Shown: positions 1 to 12,791, counted from the stretch's first letter. The stretch: 64,000 nucleotides of DNA from Anagrus nilaparvatae (GCA_022575985.1 JAKSXM010000007.1:63146501-63210500), one strand, 5' to 3'. The notes: a model not told the origin generated them from the sequence alone. Translations and numbers: made by a program.

Positions 1-2479
1 GTAATAATTTTTTATGATATTCATGTTTGTTGGATATTTTTTACTCAGCTACACCGTACTAAAAACGTAACCTTAAAATTACATAAATAAAATGATTATA
101 ACCCTTTGAATACTTATTAGTTACATAAATTGTGTATAATTTTTTTAATAAATAATTTAATCTATAGTTAAAATACCATTTAATTACATTTTATTGTTTA
201 ATTTTTATTAAAAATATTTACTAATACTACTAGTGGCGATTTCGAATATTTCTGCTATACCTCAATAGTACATTTTTAACCAAGGGAGCAAAAAAAAAAG
301 AATGGCCCAGATCGCACGTTAATTAGCATTCGAGGCGAAGCCGAGGATAGTAAACTGCGATCTGGGGTATTTTTTTTTGTTCCCATGGACAAAACGAAAT
401 TTTTCTTTCTCAGTGGGGCGAAAACGCGTTTTTTTCGATCTTGTTGCGGGGCGAAAAAAGTGTTTTCGGCCCGCTAGGAAAAAAAATATTTTTTAAAATA
501 ATAAGTACTTATTAATAATATTTTTTAATAAAAATTAAAAAAATAAATAGCTTCACAGTTGTGACGTAATAGTGAAAACTTCTATAATTTTTAGCCATTG
601 TAGCAACTTTACACTAACACCACAGAGTTATTAAGTTAATTTGCTGAGTTTATTATAAATAATAAAAACGAACTAAATGGAACTAAAAACAATTTTTCTA
701 TTATTATTATCTGTGTTTCTGAGGTTTGCAATTTGTCACACACAGATCAATTGAATAAAGTGAAGGTTTGTTAAATAAAAATTACTTAGCATTAAGAAGG
801 CCAAAATCTTGTGGACAATCTATTAGCCAATCAAATTGCTTATTCACATATTTGAGGCAATGCGAGCCCGTTTTAGCCCAAAAAAAAATGTCTTTCAGAA
901 AAATGTACATTAAAAAAAAATTCTTTCAAAAAATAGTTTTCATAATATCAGAGACCAAAGAACTTCCAAAAAACAAAAAAAAAATCATACATATAGAATA
1001 ATTTATTAAAAACATGATTCTTTTAACGAATAATAAATTTAAAAATAAAAGACTTTTTTGCATAATCATTATTTATATTTTTAATCATATTTTTTTAAAG
1101 TTTGTTATAATGTGCAAATAAAATGAAAATAAAGGAAAGCTTATGTTGAATTATTAAAAGAAGATGAGCATTATATTTATATTTAAAATATGTATGTATG
1201 TATGTATGTGTTTATGTGTGGGAAATCCTATGGGAACATTGTTATTTAGATATCCGTAGCATTTGTGTTTTATCCAAGGGGAATAACTATGACAAAAGTA
1301 TACCAAAATAAAAAAAAATAGCAACCGTATTTAAAGATAAAATTTAAAACAATATTTTTATAGTAATAAATTTTTAATACCAGAGTCTTTTTAAAATATA
1401 TTTAATTGGTATAATTTTTTTTTTTTTTTTTGATGAATTAAAAAAAAAGTTTTTATGCCTTAAAATAAAATGTTTATCTTGTACGAAAAAAAGTTTATTT
1501 TAAAGAACCTTTCACGAACCTTTCTTCTCTGGATCACAATAATACCATTTAAGGCATCATTTAAATGGGTTGGTGTTACTTTTTTACCCTAAAAGCTATC
1601 AGAAGGTAAAATGCAGTAAAAATGTAGCCTTTCTTGCATTCAACACGATGGCAAAGAAAATGGATATTCTGCATTTTTTGCAGCTTGTAGACAAAATATT
1701 TTACATTTGTAGAATTTAATGAGCATGGAAAATGTTTAATAAAGCTAACTCCTTGTTATAATTTATCATTAGTACTCAATATTACAATTTGTTAATATTA
1801 TAATTGGAATAATTATACCTTTATTAATATTAATGCAATGTATCCAAGCCCAAATTATTCCAAGTCTCTAAATCGAATATATTTTCATTCCCATTGGCCT
1901 TGCTCTCGATTTTCAGGTTTCTAAAAGACCCCTCTGGATAAACATGTTAATATTTATTCTTATATATTTCTTGTATTAACTATATGAACTCTTAAGTACA
2001 TTTCTTATATATCAAATACGTATCGAATTCATCACACAGAATGAGTTTTATGCCTTAAAATTCTGTTGATTGAAAATGAATTACAGCCAATATAATATTA
2101 TCCATAGTAGTATTTATGAATTTTTTTATTTAAACAATTATCCTCTGTTTAAATTTTATGTAAGTTAAAAAAATACTTTTTCTTTATCATTTTCATCTAA
2201 TTCACCGTTAAAAAAATTAATCTAAATTAACTTGAAAAAGTTTTTCGTATATAGTTATTATTATTATCATTTTTTAAAATGATAATCTTATCAAATCTTT
2301 TAGAAAATTATATTAATAATAATATCTTTTAGTTTTAAAGATCTTGTTAACAGCTAATATTATTTCATACAAATTAGTTTATTTTAAGATAAGACTATAA
2401 TTACAGCATTATTTAAATGTTATAAGAGATAATCCAAACTTTAAAACGCTTACACTTTGCAGTTCACGTACTGTGCTTT
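1..2479. other. AT-rich gene-free stretch
   Basis: No convincing coding frame was seen on either strand; the short open frames here are low-complexity lysine, isoleucine and phenylalanine runs. The stretch holds a GC-richer foldback at 284-384 and a short TATG microsatellite near 1190-1210. The rest is simple AT-rich sequence with poly(A) and poly(T) runs. Confidence 0.7.
284..384. repeat. 101-bp foldback hairpin (MITE-like)
   Basis: GGGAGCAAAA at 284 pairs with TTTTGTTCCC ending at 384. Inside it, CCCAGATCGCA (306-316) pairs perfectly with TGCGATCTGGG (356-366). The loop contains CGAGGCGAAGCCGAGG. The hairpin and the sequence just after it (to about 475) are much richer in GC than the surroundings, so it looks like an inserted element. 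The family was not recognised. Confidence 0.6.
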
Positions 2480-4524
2480 TCTTAATTATAGAGCGAAGCT
2501 CTACCTTAATGGATGCAAAAATCGACACCTTTCGGACACGATATAGCCAAAACGATCAAGCGGAATGCTTTCATTTTTTAAAACTGAGTTTATTTTATCG
2601 AGTTAATGACCCCTATTGTTTTTGGGCCCAATCTGGTATTTCTAAAGGCATGTTTATTCTTGTACTTTTGCTTCATACAGGTGAAAAACCTTCTAAATGT
2701 TATCCGCGTGATTAATTTCATAGCTTTTGCATAAACTTTGCATCAGTGAAATATCATAAAAATGCAAAAGAACGCTAGATATAATATTATTAATTATTCA
2801 TTAATCGACATTTTATTTAATTACACGTTTGACGCCCAAGAGCTTATCTACCTACGTGTAGTTTTGTTTTTGCATACTAAATTAATTTCAAAACCAAAAT
2901 TTATGTATTTCAAAATGTATATCCCCATGTAATAAAGTCTCAACTTTCAGAATCTGATGTCAAATTTGCGATCAAATCAACTGCAAACTCAATATTTCGG
3001 GTCAAAGTTGGCCACTAAAAAAAATCGACAAGTTGCTTATCAGTATTGTAAAATTAATTAAGTGTTCAAAGACAGTTAAAAATAATAAAATTGGAGCTTA
3101 TGATATGATGGCGTTAAGTATGCAAATAAAATATTTTAAATCTTAAGATTATATTGTATTGGACTAAACCTGGTTCAAAGAAAATGTAATTTTATCCACA
3201 TGCATTCTATGCGGAATTCCATTATCGTTGAATTTATATGAGAATTGATTACAAACTGATGTTTTTAATGCTTCTGAAATAGCTGGTTGACAACGGATTT
3301 TTTTAATTAGTTTAAACTTTTGTATAAAAGTGCTAAAGGCTAGTTTTATTAAATAAATAAAATATAAAATTAATATAATTGCAATTTCTGCAGCAACTTA
3401 AGGTACTTGATTTTTAGATTCTATCGGTGAGAGATTTCTTTTAAAATTGGTCATGAAAAATTTACAACTGACGGACTTTGAATGAAAACTTGCACTAAAA
3501 ACTAAAACCAACAAAAATTTGATAGGATAAGAAACTAGGCTATTATTATGACAACACTCTGAAAACAACAAAAACTACCCAATTTTAAGGGTTCATTTTT
3601 GCAATGTTTCAGAAGAAGGGTCAAAAATAACTAACTAATTACATTTTTTAAAGAAAAATTAAGAATCTATTCAGACTTAAACGTCAAAAATCGTAATTGG
3701 ACTATGAGGGCTAAGTACAAAAAGTTTATACTATCTCCGAAACTGAAAAAAAAAACTTTTACATGATAAAAGATTATTTTTATTTGCTTCTTTTTTAAAT
3801 AAAATTTTGGTAACTACTTAACCGTATTTTGGCCATGAAAGACTTAGATTAAATAAATTTAAAAATACTTTTAAAGAACAAAATTTTTATTTAGGAGGGG
3901 AGTTTAATAATTTTGGAACTCCAAATAATAAAAAATGGTTATAGATAATTTATTTTGTTGAAAAAACATGACAACCACCTTCCGTTCATGCCATTAAGCC
4001 TTCTTGGACTATAGAAACACAGAGTTTGACATTTTTAAATAGGGTTCTTTGGTAATTTTTAATAGAACGCTGCAACCTCATTAAGAAATGAGACACTTCT
4101 GGTTGTGCCTATTTTTTTATATAATTCTCTTACTGTTATTATCAACAGCCCAAATACCCATTTTCTGCCAAAAATGACCAATTATTTGATGCCAAAATTG
4201 CAATTTTCTATAGAGAAAAGGGTTTAGGTCTCAAAAAATTTGTATTGGCTCCAAGTTTACAAAAATTTCTTTCCTACCTCTCTTCAATTATTTATTAGCC
4301 AGATATAATAATTTATAAACTTCCAAATTTGATTTTTCAAAAAGTGTCTATTTTGATCTCTATCTTTGTAAAACCATAACTCCAAAACAACTCAAGCAAA
4401 TCAAACATGAGAATATAAAATACCCTGCCAACTAGCTGGCACTATGGTTCCTCTGCCACAGATATCACCGATTACAAGCATGCAATCATACATACACTTC
4501 TATTAACTTTAAAAAGTTTTTTTA

Positions 4525-4960
4525 TTGATCAAAAATTTTGGAACAAATTTAAAAAAAAATTAATTATCCGATTCGAGATATTGAATAAAAACCATATTTT
4601 CAAATATAAGTACTTTCATGGAACTAAATGAAGTATTACACAAAAAAAAAAAAAAAATATTGCAGTTTTTTTAATTTTTTTGTTTTTTTGAATTTCGGAA
4701 AAAAATTTTGAAAAAATTCGGTATCAGATCCAAAAAATTACTATAAACGAACTTTCTAAAACTAGTACTCTCATAGAAATAAATTAGGTGCTACGTCGAA
4801 AGAGAAAAAAAATTTGGTATTTTTTGTATTTTTTTGTGACGAAAATTTTGGAAGAAAAATTTTCAAAAAATTAATCATCAGATTCGAGATATCGAGTAAA
4901 AATAGTACTTTCAAATATAAGTACTTTCATGGAAATAAATGAGGTATTACATCCAAATTA
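4525..4960. repeat. Three diverged tandem repeats, period ~156 bp
   Basis: The block AAATATAAGTACTTTCATGG occurs near 4602 and again near 4914, 312 bases apart. A diverged middle copy (AGTACTCTCATAGAAATAAA) lies near 4764. Each repeat also carries an upstream ATTTTGGAA and a (C)AGATTCGAGATAT-type segment. The copies fill the loop of the surrounding foldback. Confidence 0.6.
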
Positions 4961-5051
4961 AAAAAAAAAAAAGTAGTTTGAGATTTTTTCAATTGATGAA
5001 AAAATTTTTGAAAATTCTTAATTCCATAATAGTTGTGAAATTTCACCGGTT

Positions 5052-5074
5052 ACACACACACACACACACACACA
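5052..5074. repeat. (AC)n microsatellite
   Basis: A run of alternating A and C, about 23 bases long, in the loop of the foldback element. Confidence 0.9.
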
Positions 5075-5090
5075 TACATGCATATTTTTT

Positions 5091-5195
5091 TAAAAACCGG
5101 TTTTTTAGCTTCCTGAGGTCCCAAAACGTGCTTATATGCCAAAAAATCAAAAATCAAAATTTGACGCATCACAATGGTTCCTCATTGAGGAACCA
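5091..5195. repeat. Dispersed ~105-bp repeat, copy 1
   Basis: The segment from AAAAACCGGTTTTTTAGC through CCTGAGGTCCCAAAACGTGC to the GGTTCCTC...GAGGAACC hairpin is closely matched at 37934-38038, where it directly abuts the truncated DAXX-like copy. It is therefore a mobile or recombination-active repeat. The family was not recognised. Confidence 0.75.
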
Positions 5196-5888
5196 AAAAT
5201 GTTGAGATCTAAAAGCCTTTGTTTTCAAAAATTGCATTTTTGGGAACAATTGAAAAATTGGTCATTATGGGATTTAATGGACTATAAAGGTATGAGAATT
5301 TGTGATAAAAAATTGCAGTTTTTGGGGCATAAAATGTGACGCTTGCACAAAAAAATGGTGCCAACCAGAAGTGTTTTGGTTAATTAGAAAGGTTGCAGAA
5401 TTCCTGTGAAATTTATCAAAAAACCCTATTTAATAACATTAAATTCGATTAAATTTTTCGTTTCTAGGCCCAGAAGGCCTGCTGGAATAAATACAGGCGT
5501 TTCGGCCTGTTTTTTCAACATAATAAACTGATGCATTAGAATTTTGAGTTATTTGGTGTTACGAATGTATCGAACATCCTTTGTTAATTATAAAAAAAAA
5601 AATATTAAAACTCAGAAAAAATCAAAAACTTTATTTTTGCAGTGAAGTGCATTATAAACAAATGTTTTAAAACGAATTAAAATTTTTAAGTTGATTTGTT
5701 TTATTTATACTCACAGATTATCGAACGAGTTATAATAATTATTAATTAATTTTACGTCTGATTGACACGTTAAATATTGATATTTAAGTTCAATCTGAGC
5801 AAAGCTTGTAAAACCGAAAAATTTTAAAATTATTTAAACTATTTTAAATATGATCAGCTTCGCTCTACCCGTCGTTGACGGTATCTAG

Positions 5889-7736
5889 TTTTATATATAT
5901 ATATATATATATACAAGAAATATCTTTTCATGAGCTTTATTACTTATAAATGAAACTTAACTAGACATATCCTTTTTACCTTTCAAGGAGTTGTTAAATT
6001 TCTTAGGAAATTAAATGATATAAAGGTAATTATTAAAACAGTTCTTTGATTTACAAATTTTTTTAAAATTTATTCATGATTTTAAAATTAATTTCTATCT
6101 ATTTTAAAAATATGTGTGAGAAGAAAACCTTATTACTATACTTTTTTAATAATATAAATTTTAAAATTAGTAACTTGAAAATTTTTTGCAATGCTTATTA
6201 CATTAAATTTTAATCAATTTTTAATCCAGTTGAATGATCTGTAAATAGATGAGTATTATTATTACAATGAATTTAACATCAATTTAACAATAATAACATA
6301 TATCAATAGGCTTAGAGCAGCACCTTGAGTTAAATTCCATCACATGAAGGTATTTAAAGAGGCGAGGAAGTAGATAGATTAGCAAAAGAAGCCACTAAAT
6401 TTGAATCTTCAAGAATCAAACATTTACCCTTCACATATCTTTAAATATGAAAAATTTAGAAATCAAACCAATAAAAAAATGAAGAAAAGCAAAAAAATGG
6501 ACAACTCTAAAAGTAAAAAAACTATTCAACATGCTTTTTATATTGTAATCCAAGCTGGTTCACGAATAAAAATCTATTTACAATAATCAGTAGAATCAGC
6601 TCAGATAGCTACACGTCCTTTTGTAATGCAAACTTCATAACAAAACAAAGAATCCGCGTTTTAAAGCAGCTTCAAAAGCATAACCTGTAACCACCACTTT
6701 AACCTGATTCAATAGTATCAAAATCAGATATCTACGCCTGTACTTGCATAGTTAAGTTTCTTAACAAATGTAACTTGCATATATAATTATTTTTACTAAT
6801 TAATGAAAATTTGTAAAATTGTACTTATGATAACATTATTATAAATTGTTATATTTAATATTTTTTTAATTTTTAATAGCTGAAATAAACCTTTATAGAG
6901 GTTTCACCTGCTTTCATTAAAAAAAAAGATAATTCATGAAGGTTAAATAGTTTTCGGCAATTTAACCAAAATGTTAAGATATATAAAATAAAAATAATAC
7001 TACACTGAAAAAAAAATCCATTACGGAATTCATCTCAAGGTTCGTGGATTTATTTTCTAGCTCCAAAAATTGCAAATGACTTGAAACGAAAAAAAACTTT
7101 TAAAATATTAAAAAAAAAAAAAAAAAAATAAACAAATTATTTTGTAAATAATTAAAATTTTTTAATATTTAATTGTAATTATTACATACATATTGTACTA
7201 CTTCAGAACCTAGCACAGATTAGTTTACCCTCATATATTGAGGGTCTTGTATGAGTTAATTCTGAATAATAAATAAAATAAATTAAAATAAAAATGCCTT
7301 TGAGGTAAATATTTTAATATTTTAGTTTAATCAATAGACGTAAGCAGAATACGTATATAAACTTTATAAAATTTATTGACGTTTCAATAAAGTTACTATG
7401 TAGTTATCTGTTTCAATATTCAATTTCATTTTTCAGTACCTTCAAGCTTAAAAAGCAAATGAATAAATAATTGCTCAAAAGAATGGACGATAGCTTTTGA
7501 AAATTTAAATGTTCGTGTAAAATGTAAAAGTAAAAATTGGAAACATATATGCTTGATTTTTTGGGGCTTAAAATAAATTGTATTATTCTTTTCTTTTTTT
7601 TTGTTTCTGATGCTTCAAAAAAATTTTTTTTTAATTCTTTTTTTTTTTCTAAATTTATTATCACTAATTGTAGATACAAAATTTCAATTTTTTTTAAATT
7701 TACAGTAAGTAAACTGTGTATTAACCTGGCGATTCA
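5889..7736. other. Gene-free stretch with a LINE relic
   Basis: The stretch begins with a TA microsatellite at about 5896-5913. Apart from an RNase H relic near 6330-6420 and its possible 3' tail, no coding was found. Around 7004 there is a CACTGAAAAAAAAATCC motif of the kind that starts small insect MITEs. The open frames at 7413-7815 are runs of Phe, Lys and Ile and are not supported. Confidence 0.6.
6330..6900 (+). pseudogene. Relic of RNase H-containing LINE (3' part)
   Basis: Around 6333-6420 one frame reads IPSHEGI, then a stop, then GEEVDRLAKEAT. This is the typical C-terminal RNase H signature of I/Jockey/R1-type non-LTR retrotransposons (W-IPSHVGI-GNE-AD-LAK). The downstream stretch to about 6900 gives broken frames and ends with AT-rich sequence. 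Only the RNase H motif is solid. The element is dead: a stop codon sits within the domain. It may be related to the I-like relic at 13285-14262, but this was not shown. Confidence 0.6.
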
Positions 7737-10700
7737 TCTTAATTATAGAGTAAAGCTCTATTTTATACCGAGAAAAACTAGTTTAAAAAAAAATTATCAA
7801 TTAAATCGATTTTAGTTTTTAAAATAAAACTATTTTATAGTATCGACGATATCCCTGCGAATTTTTATCTAAATTGGTTGAGTTTAAAAGCTTTTTTGTA
7901 TAAATGCTGATTTGGTTAATTCAGACACATTTTAATATTAAAACATGTTCAGGTGTTTTTAATGTTTTTTCTTTTGAGTATACAAAGTTATTTACTAGCT
8001 GATGTTAAATTAGGTAATTGAAGCAAACTATTTGAAACACATGTAAACCTGACTTTAAAAATAATGGAAGGTAACTAAATTTTATAGTTCGTCTAAGCGA
8101 TTACAAATGCACAAGTTTTAAATATGAAAGCTATTTGATATATTTTCTTAATCATGTCCGCAAGAAATGGAAATCTTCTCAAGTCAGTAGATAATAAAAT
8201 TTTCATAATATTTCTATACTTTTGTCTACTCTAAATTTTTATAATTAAAAGTATTTTATGAAAAATTTGTTTGCATTAATAATTTTAAAATGTAATAGGC
8301 TATAACTATATGAATAAATTTTCTTGTTTATTCTTGACATTAAAAAGTTTTATAAAAAAAAAAAAACTTGAATATTTATATAAAATAATGAAAATTAAGT
8401 AATTATAATTAAAAGAAAAATAAAACATAAAATGAAAATAATCAATTAAAATTTGTTTAACTAAGCAATAATTTTGCATAAATTATTATTCAATTTTAAT
8501 GAGTATTAAAATTTAATTTAAATTAATGTTTACTTTTGTGAAATTATTACGGAAGTAAAACAGTTTACGATGTACAGCATATACATTTTATGAATGTGTT
8601 AATGTGTTATCGTGAACCAAAAGCCAAATTACTTCAGTTATCGGCAAAGTGCAGGATACGCGTTTAAAACATTGTATAGAGGTCAAAATATCAATGTATT
8701 AATTCATTATTTAAGCAAATTTCTATATATAAAACATATATATATATATATATGTATATATTGTACATACAAAATATACGTATATTTCTGTATAAATACT
8801 CGTACAAAGTCGAGATTTTCAATATGAGAAAATGATGCATTTATGGAAATATTACTGGTAATATCAATATTTACGATTCGCATTTATTTCTGCAATAATT
8901 TATATTTTAAATCTATTTTTTGAAATTAAGATATTTAAAATTCATTTTATATATTCAAATTATTATATAATATATATTTTAATACGCGTATATAAAATAG
9001 TATTCTTGGAAATAAATAGAAAAACAATTATTTTTAGTTTTAAATTTATTAAAGTCAGTAAGTGATTTTCCATTTTTTCAAACTTTTTATTTTCTCAGCA
9101 ACCGTGTTGAATTTTAAATTAATGATTTTATTAAACTATACTTTAACACAATCTATTATTAGAATTGTAGCTTCTTATTTATTGACATCATCCACCTTTG
9201 GCAAATAGGGAAGATATTCATTAGTATTTTTCATAAGAGTAAGTATTTGATCAAGGGATCTTTGAGATATTGTTCGAATATTGTTAACAATAATTTTAAA
9301 AATTATTTTAAAAAAGTTTCAACATTTGATTAAATTTTTCTTTAATTACTTGCTTGCTCTTATATTTTTGGTATATTTCCTTTGGAGTGTTTAAACCGCT
9401 AAATAAAAAATAACTCATGTGTTCAAAAACTGTGTTAAGTAAATTTTGCTACTTACAGTTTTTAAAGGCTTTTGACCTAAAAATTGAAATTGGTACATAA
9501 AAATGATTTTTTTTTTCATAAAGAAATGAATTGCCAGGGAAAAATACATCGATTAAAAAAAGAAATTATTATTTTACGATGAAAATCAAGCGGGAAATGC
9601 ATGTTTAAAGTTCAGAAACAGGCATTTTTCAATATAGAACTTCAATCTTTTTTAAGACAGATTTTAGTAAAGTCTTAAATTGACGATAACTTGGCTAAAT
9701 TTCATCGTAAAAAGATAAGTTTTTTTTTCTTTTGGAGTGGTTTTTCCCTGTCAATCAGATTTTTTTATCTATTTTTTTAAATTTTATTTACCTAAAAAGT
9801 TATTTTCAAAATTTTGGCTAGCTCAGATACGAAAAACACGGTTTTTGACATAAAAGTGGCAAAATTTTTTTGGCATCCATCGCCGATTTCGTGTTCACGC
9901 TTTTTTTGCATTCTATAGGGTTCAAACTATCAGAAAATTATGGTTGCAGTCGCAGCCTCGTAAATTTTTTTTTCTTCATTTTTGGTGCTCATAAAAAGGA
10001 TTTTCTCGTAGAAATGCACATATACGGATCTTCAGGATTCAACACAAAAATTTTCCCCTACCTTTATTGTTCCTCCGTTTTCATATTTACTAAATAAAAA
10101 ATATTAAAAAAGGACATTTTTCACATCGCAAAAGTTATGAAAAGACTGAAAAATAAAATGCAATAAGTTTTTTTTTAATTTTTACTACATTTTTTTATTA
10201 AAATCAGAGCTTTGATCTATTTTTACTTCCGTAGAGGTTCCAGTAAATAAAATATAAAAAAAACTTATTTTTTCTTACTCTGGAGATAGTTTGCAGCCCC
10301 AATAATTAGCTGTAATATTCCTTTTTTGATACAGAATCAAATAACTAACTCAATATTTAGTTAATTACTCTTAAAATTGGCACTTATTAATTTGATCATT
10401 TGTTCCAAAATATTGTAAAAAAAACCATAAGATGGAAAGTCTCTGCTGTATTTTCCTATTTTCTAACCAAGTATAGGACCCCAAATTCGAATTCAGTGAC
10501 ATAAAAAACTTTTTAAGAAGAAAAAGAAGAAAGGAAGATTTTATTTTTTTTCTTTTGAAGAAAAAAAAACATAAAAGACTTTTTCTAATTCTGGTTGTCG
10601 AATTCGGAAACTCGTTGTCGAATTCGCAAACCCATACACCGTATTATAGTACACCGTATTATATGACTTGAGTATATTAATTTGATAGTTAAGTGAATTG

Positions 10701-11067
10701 AGGAGTATTAGAGTTCAGAGTAATATTTTTATTGTTGCTAAATTATAAAAAAGGCACGTAATAACAAAGATTTGCAAACAACATTTTGGTTGAAATCTAT
10801 TTAGCAAACAAATAACAAGGTTGCAAAATAAGAGGTGGAACTTTGCTGTTTTTGTTGGTCCATCTTAGTTTTCTAGCTATGCATAGTATATTTTTACGTC
10901 TTATTTAAACATTAATATTGAACTCAATCCAATAAAAAGTTTAGAAGTTAAAGTCAAATTTTAAAGTCAAATTTTAAAGTTAAATTTTAAAGTCCCAAAA
11001 TTAAAAAATTACAGAAACTTTTCTCTTGCTTTATTAAAACATGATTAGCTTCTTTGACGGTATCTAG
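7737..11067 (+). mobile_element. Candidate non-autonomous Helitron, copy 2
   Basis: The start TCTTAATTATAGAGTAAAGC (hairpin AGAGTAAAGCTCT) differs by only a few bases from the start of copy 1. The end TTTGACGGTATCTAG (CTAG at 11064-11067) matches the end of copy 1. The flanks are A (7736) and T (11068), the expected A|T Helitron target. The interior differs from copy 1 and has no recognisable Rep/helicase gene. It contains an inverted repeat at 9530-9755. Confidence 0.5.
9530..9755. repeat. Inverted repeat inside Helitron candidate 2
   Basis: ATTGCCAGGGAAAAA (9530-9544) pairs with TTTTTCCCTGTCAAT (9741-9755) with one mismatch. Further in, a TTTTACGATGAAA stretch near 9572 pairs with TTTCATCGTAAAA near 9701. 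No coding was seen. Confidence 0.6.
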
Positions 11068-12180
11068 TATAAATATTTAAAAGTAAAATTATAGGAAATA
11101 TATATATCACAGTCGTTTTCAAATATAAGTAAACATCAAAGATATTTCTGTATTTAATAATGTTAAATTAATTTTGATAAATTTATATTAAAATATATTC
11201 CAAATTTTGTTAAAATTGATTTTATTAGCATTTTGTTAATAATAAATCTTACAAAGTGCAAATAAATTTCAAAATTGGACATTTAAATTGGTTATGAAAA
11301 ATTACTATATAATTTAAAAATTATGGTTGCCATTTTTCATTTATTTATAATTTCTTGCTTATTAGTTTCAAAAAGTTTTTTTTTCTGGTTTTCATTTAAT
11401 ATTTTTATCTATTTTTTAAATTCTTGAGTGAAAAACTTCATCTTAATGAATTACAAAAAACAAAGCTTATTATGTATTAAGTTTTACTCTAATGCGGATA
11501 AACTTTTAAAACAAAAGTTTTATTTTTTTTCTTATGTATAATACACACACACAAAAAAAATGCTCTTATTTCATAAAAATTTTTCTATATATAATTAGTT
11601 TTGTATTAAAAAAAAAAAAAAATACAATAGTAAACAAATAAAAGAAAATTATAAAAAAATATTTTTTAATTTAGAAAACTGTAGAACTAGAAAATAAGAG
11701 TTAAAATTATGATAAACAAATGATTATTAAAAAAAAAAACAATAGGATCTTTATGTTTGTTTAAAAGTTTTTATTTTGCAACAGAGAATAGAATAATAAT
11801 TCATATATTTTTCTATAGTTATTTTTTGAATTAAAAAAAACATTTTTTAAATCAAAGTTATGAAAAAGAAAATGAACTATTTTGCAATATAAATATTTAT
11901 GAATAATTTATTTTAAATATATATTGATCAATCCATAAAAGAAGCTGCTCTTCCAATGTTATGCCGGGGCAATATAGGGTTAGGACAGCAAAGGGATAGT
12001 GGAAATAATTGGAGAACGAAACATTTGGGATGCTAAATTACAATCTATAGTTTATTAAGGTGGCAGATACAATTGGAGAACAAAAAAACGTTACTTTTTC
12101 TGGATAGGTTTTCGGATAGAAATAATTGAGATAATTTTTTCAAAATTAGCACTTTATTAGATTATAAGTTACTTAACATT
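11068..12180. other. Gene-free AT-rich stretch
   Basis: Only poly(A), poly(T) and simple AT-rich sequence, with one slightly GC-richer patch near 11960-12000. No coding frame was recognised. Confidence 0.6.
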
Positions 12181-12600
12181 TTTTTTATTTTTTTATTTTT
12201 ACAATGGTGCCGAATACAGGTGCTCAAGTTAGGCCTCACTTTTGATTGCGGGTACGATTTGTAATCCCTCAGAGGGAGGGGTGACAATTATTATGTATTT
12301 TCCTACGTTCGAACACTTATTCCTACCCGCCGATTATCTCTTTGGAACGAGGGTATCGAGCCCTTCGAACGTCAGAGTTCTAAAAGTAAAGTCGAGGTTG
12401 CACCTCTAAAATGTGGTCGGTGCACTTCTGCACCTTACGAAGCTGATGAATGTTTTAGGATTCCTTTGCATAAATAATGACATTAATTTATTTGATCAAT
12501 GTAAAGATTTATTGAGTGTGCTAATACAAAGAGGACTGTTCTTGCGAACTTAGCTCGTCGAGGAATCCCAAACAAGTGTTGCGTGATGTGCGAACGCTCT
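12181..12600. other. GC-richer block of unknown origin beside a heat-shock-type promoter
   Basis: This block is richer in GC than its flanks, and no protein was recognised in any frame. On the plus strand TGGTGCCGAATACAGG at 12205-12220 could be a retrotransposon primer-binding site. On the minus strand the block would be the transcribed region downstream of the TATA box and heat-shock elements at 12604-12688. Whether it is an LTR/leader fragment or the 5' end of a lost gene cannot be decided from the sequence. Confidence 0.35.
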
Positions 12601-12603
12601 TTC

Positions 12604-12688
12604 TTATATACTTTTCGCAACTCACGCACACATGTTTGAAATTTTTACATAAAAAATTTGTTCTGGAAGCTTCTGGAAGCCTCTAGAA
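12604..12688 (-). promoter_or_regulatory. Heat-shock element cluster with TATA box
   Basis: At 12661-12688 the sequence reads TTCtgGAAgc twice and then cTCtaGAA. This makes six alternating 5-bp units of the heat shock factor site (nGAAn/nTTCn) in perfect phase, with one imperfect unit. About 50 bp away, TATATAAG lies on the minus strand (12604-12610). The order HSE, TATA, transcript toward lower coordinates resembles an hsp70-type promoter. No heat-shock protein coding follows within the window. It could be the promoter of a duplicated or degraded gene, or part of a stress-responsive retrotransposon LTR. Confidence 0.5.
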
Positions 12689-12791
12689 AGAATATCGCTT
12701 TTCGCGCGCATTTGTTATTTTATAATATTTAAGTTTTTATATTATTGAAATATTTTTATTATTTTTATTACGTATTTTTATGACTTTAAAT

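Larger units (their letters stand above)
3998..5478. repeat. Foldback element nested in Helitron candidate 1
   Basis: Arms of about 240-280 bp are inverted and diverged. GCCTTCTTGGACTATAGAAAC (3998-4018) pairs with GTTTCTAGGCCCAGAAGGC (5460-5478). CACTTCTGGTTG (4094-4105) pairs with CAACCAGAAGTG (5362-5373). Sequence near 4215-4238 pairs with 5202-5220. The central loop of about 1 kb holds three 156-bp-spaced repeats and a CA microsatellite. No coding was recognised. Confidence 0.65.
2480..5888 (+). mobile_element. Candidate non-autonomous Helitron, copy 1
   Basis: The 5' end reads TCTTAATTATAGAGCGAAGC, with the imperfect hairpin AGAGCGAAGCTCT. The 3' end has an ACCCGTC/GACGGT hairpin a few bases before a terminal CTAG (5885-5888), followed by T. 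These are the structural marks of Helitrons: a 5' TC, and a 3' hairpin plus CTRR with insertion before T. A second copy at 7737-11067 shares both ends but not the middle. No Rep/helicase coding was seen, so it would be non-autonomous. A foldback element and diverged tandem repeats sit inside. The base before the 5' TC is T rather than the expected A, which lowers confidence. Confidence 0.5.

Noticed and set aside
12181..12690. Complete LTR retrotransposon
   Set aside because: A possible primer-binding site and TATA box exist, but no second LTR, no gag or pol frame and no matching terminal repeats were found.
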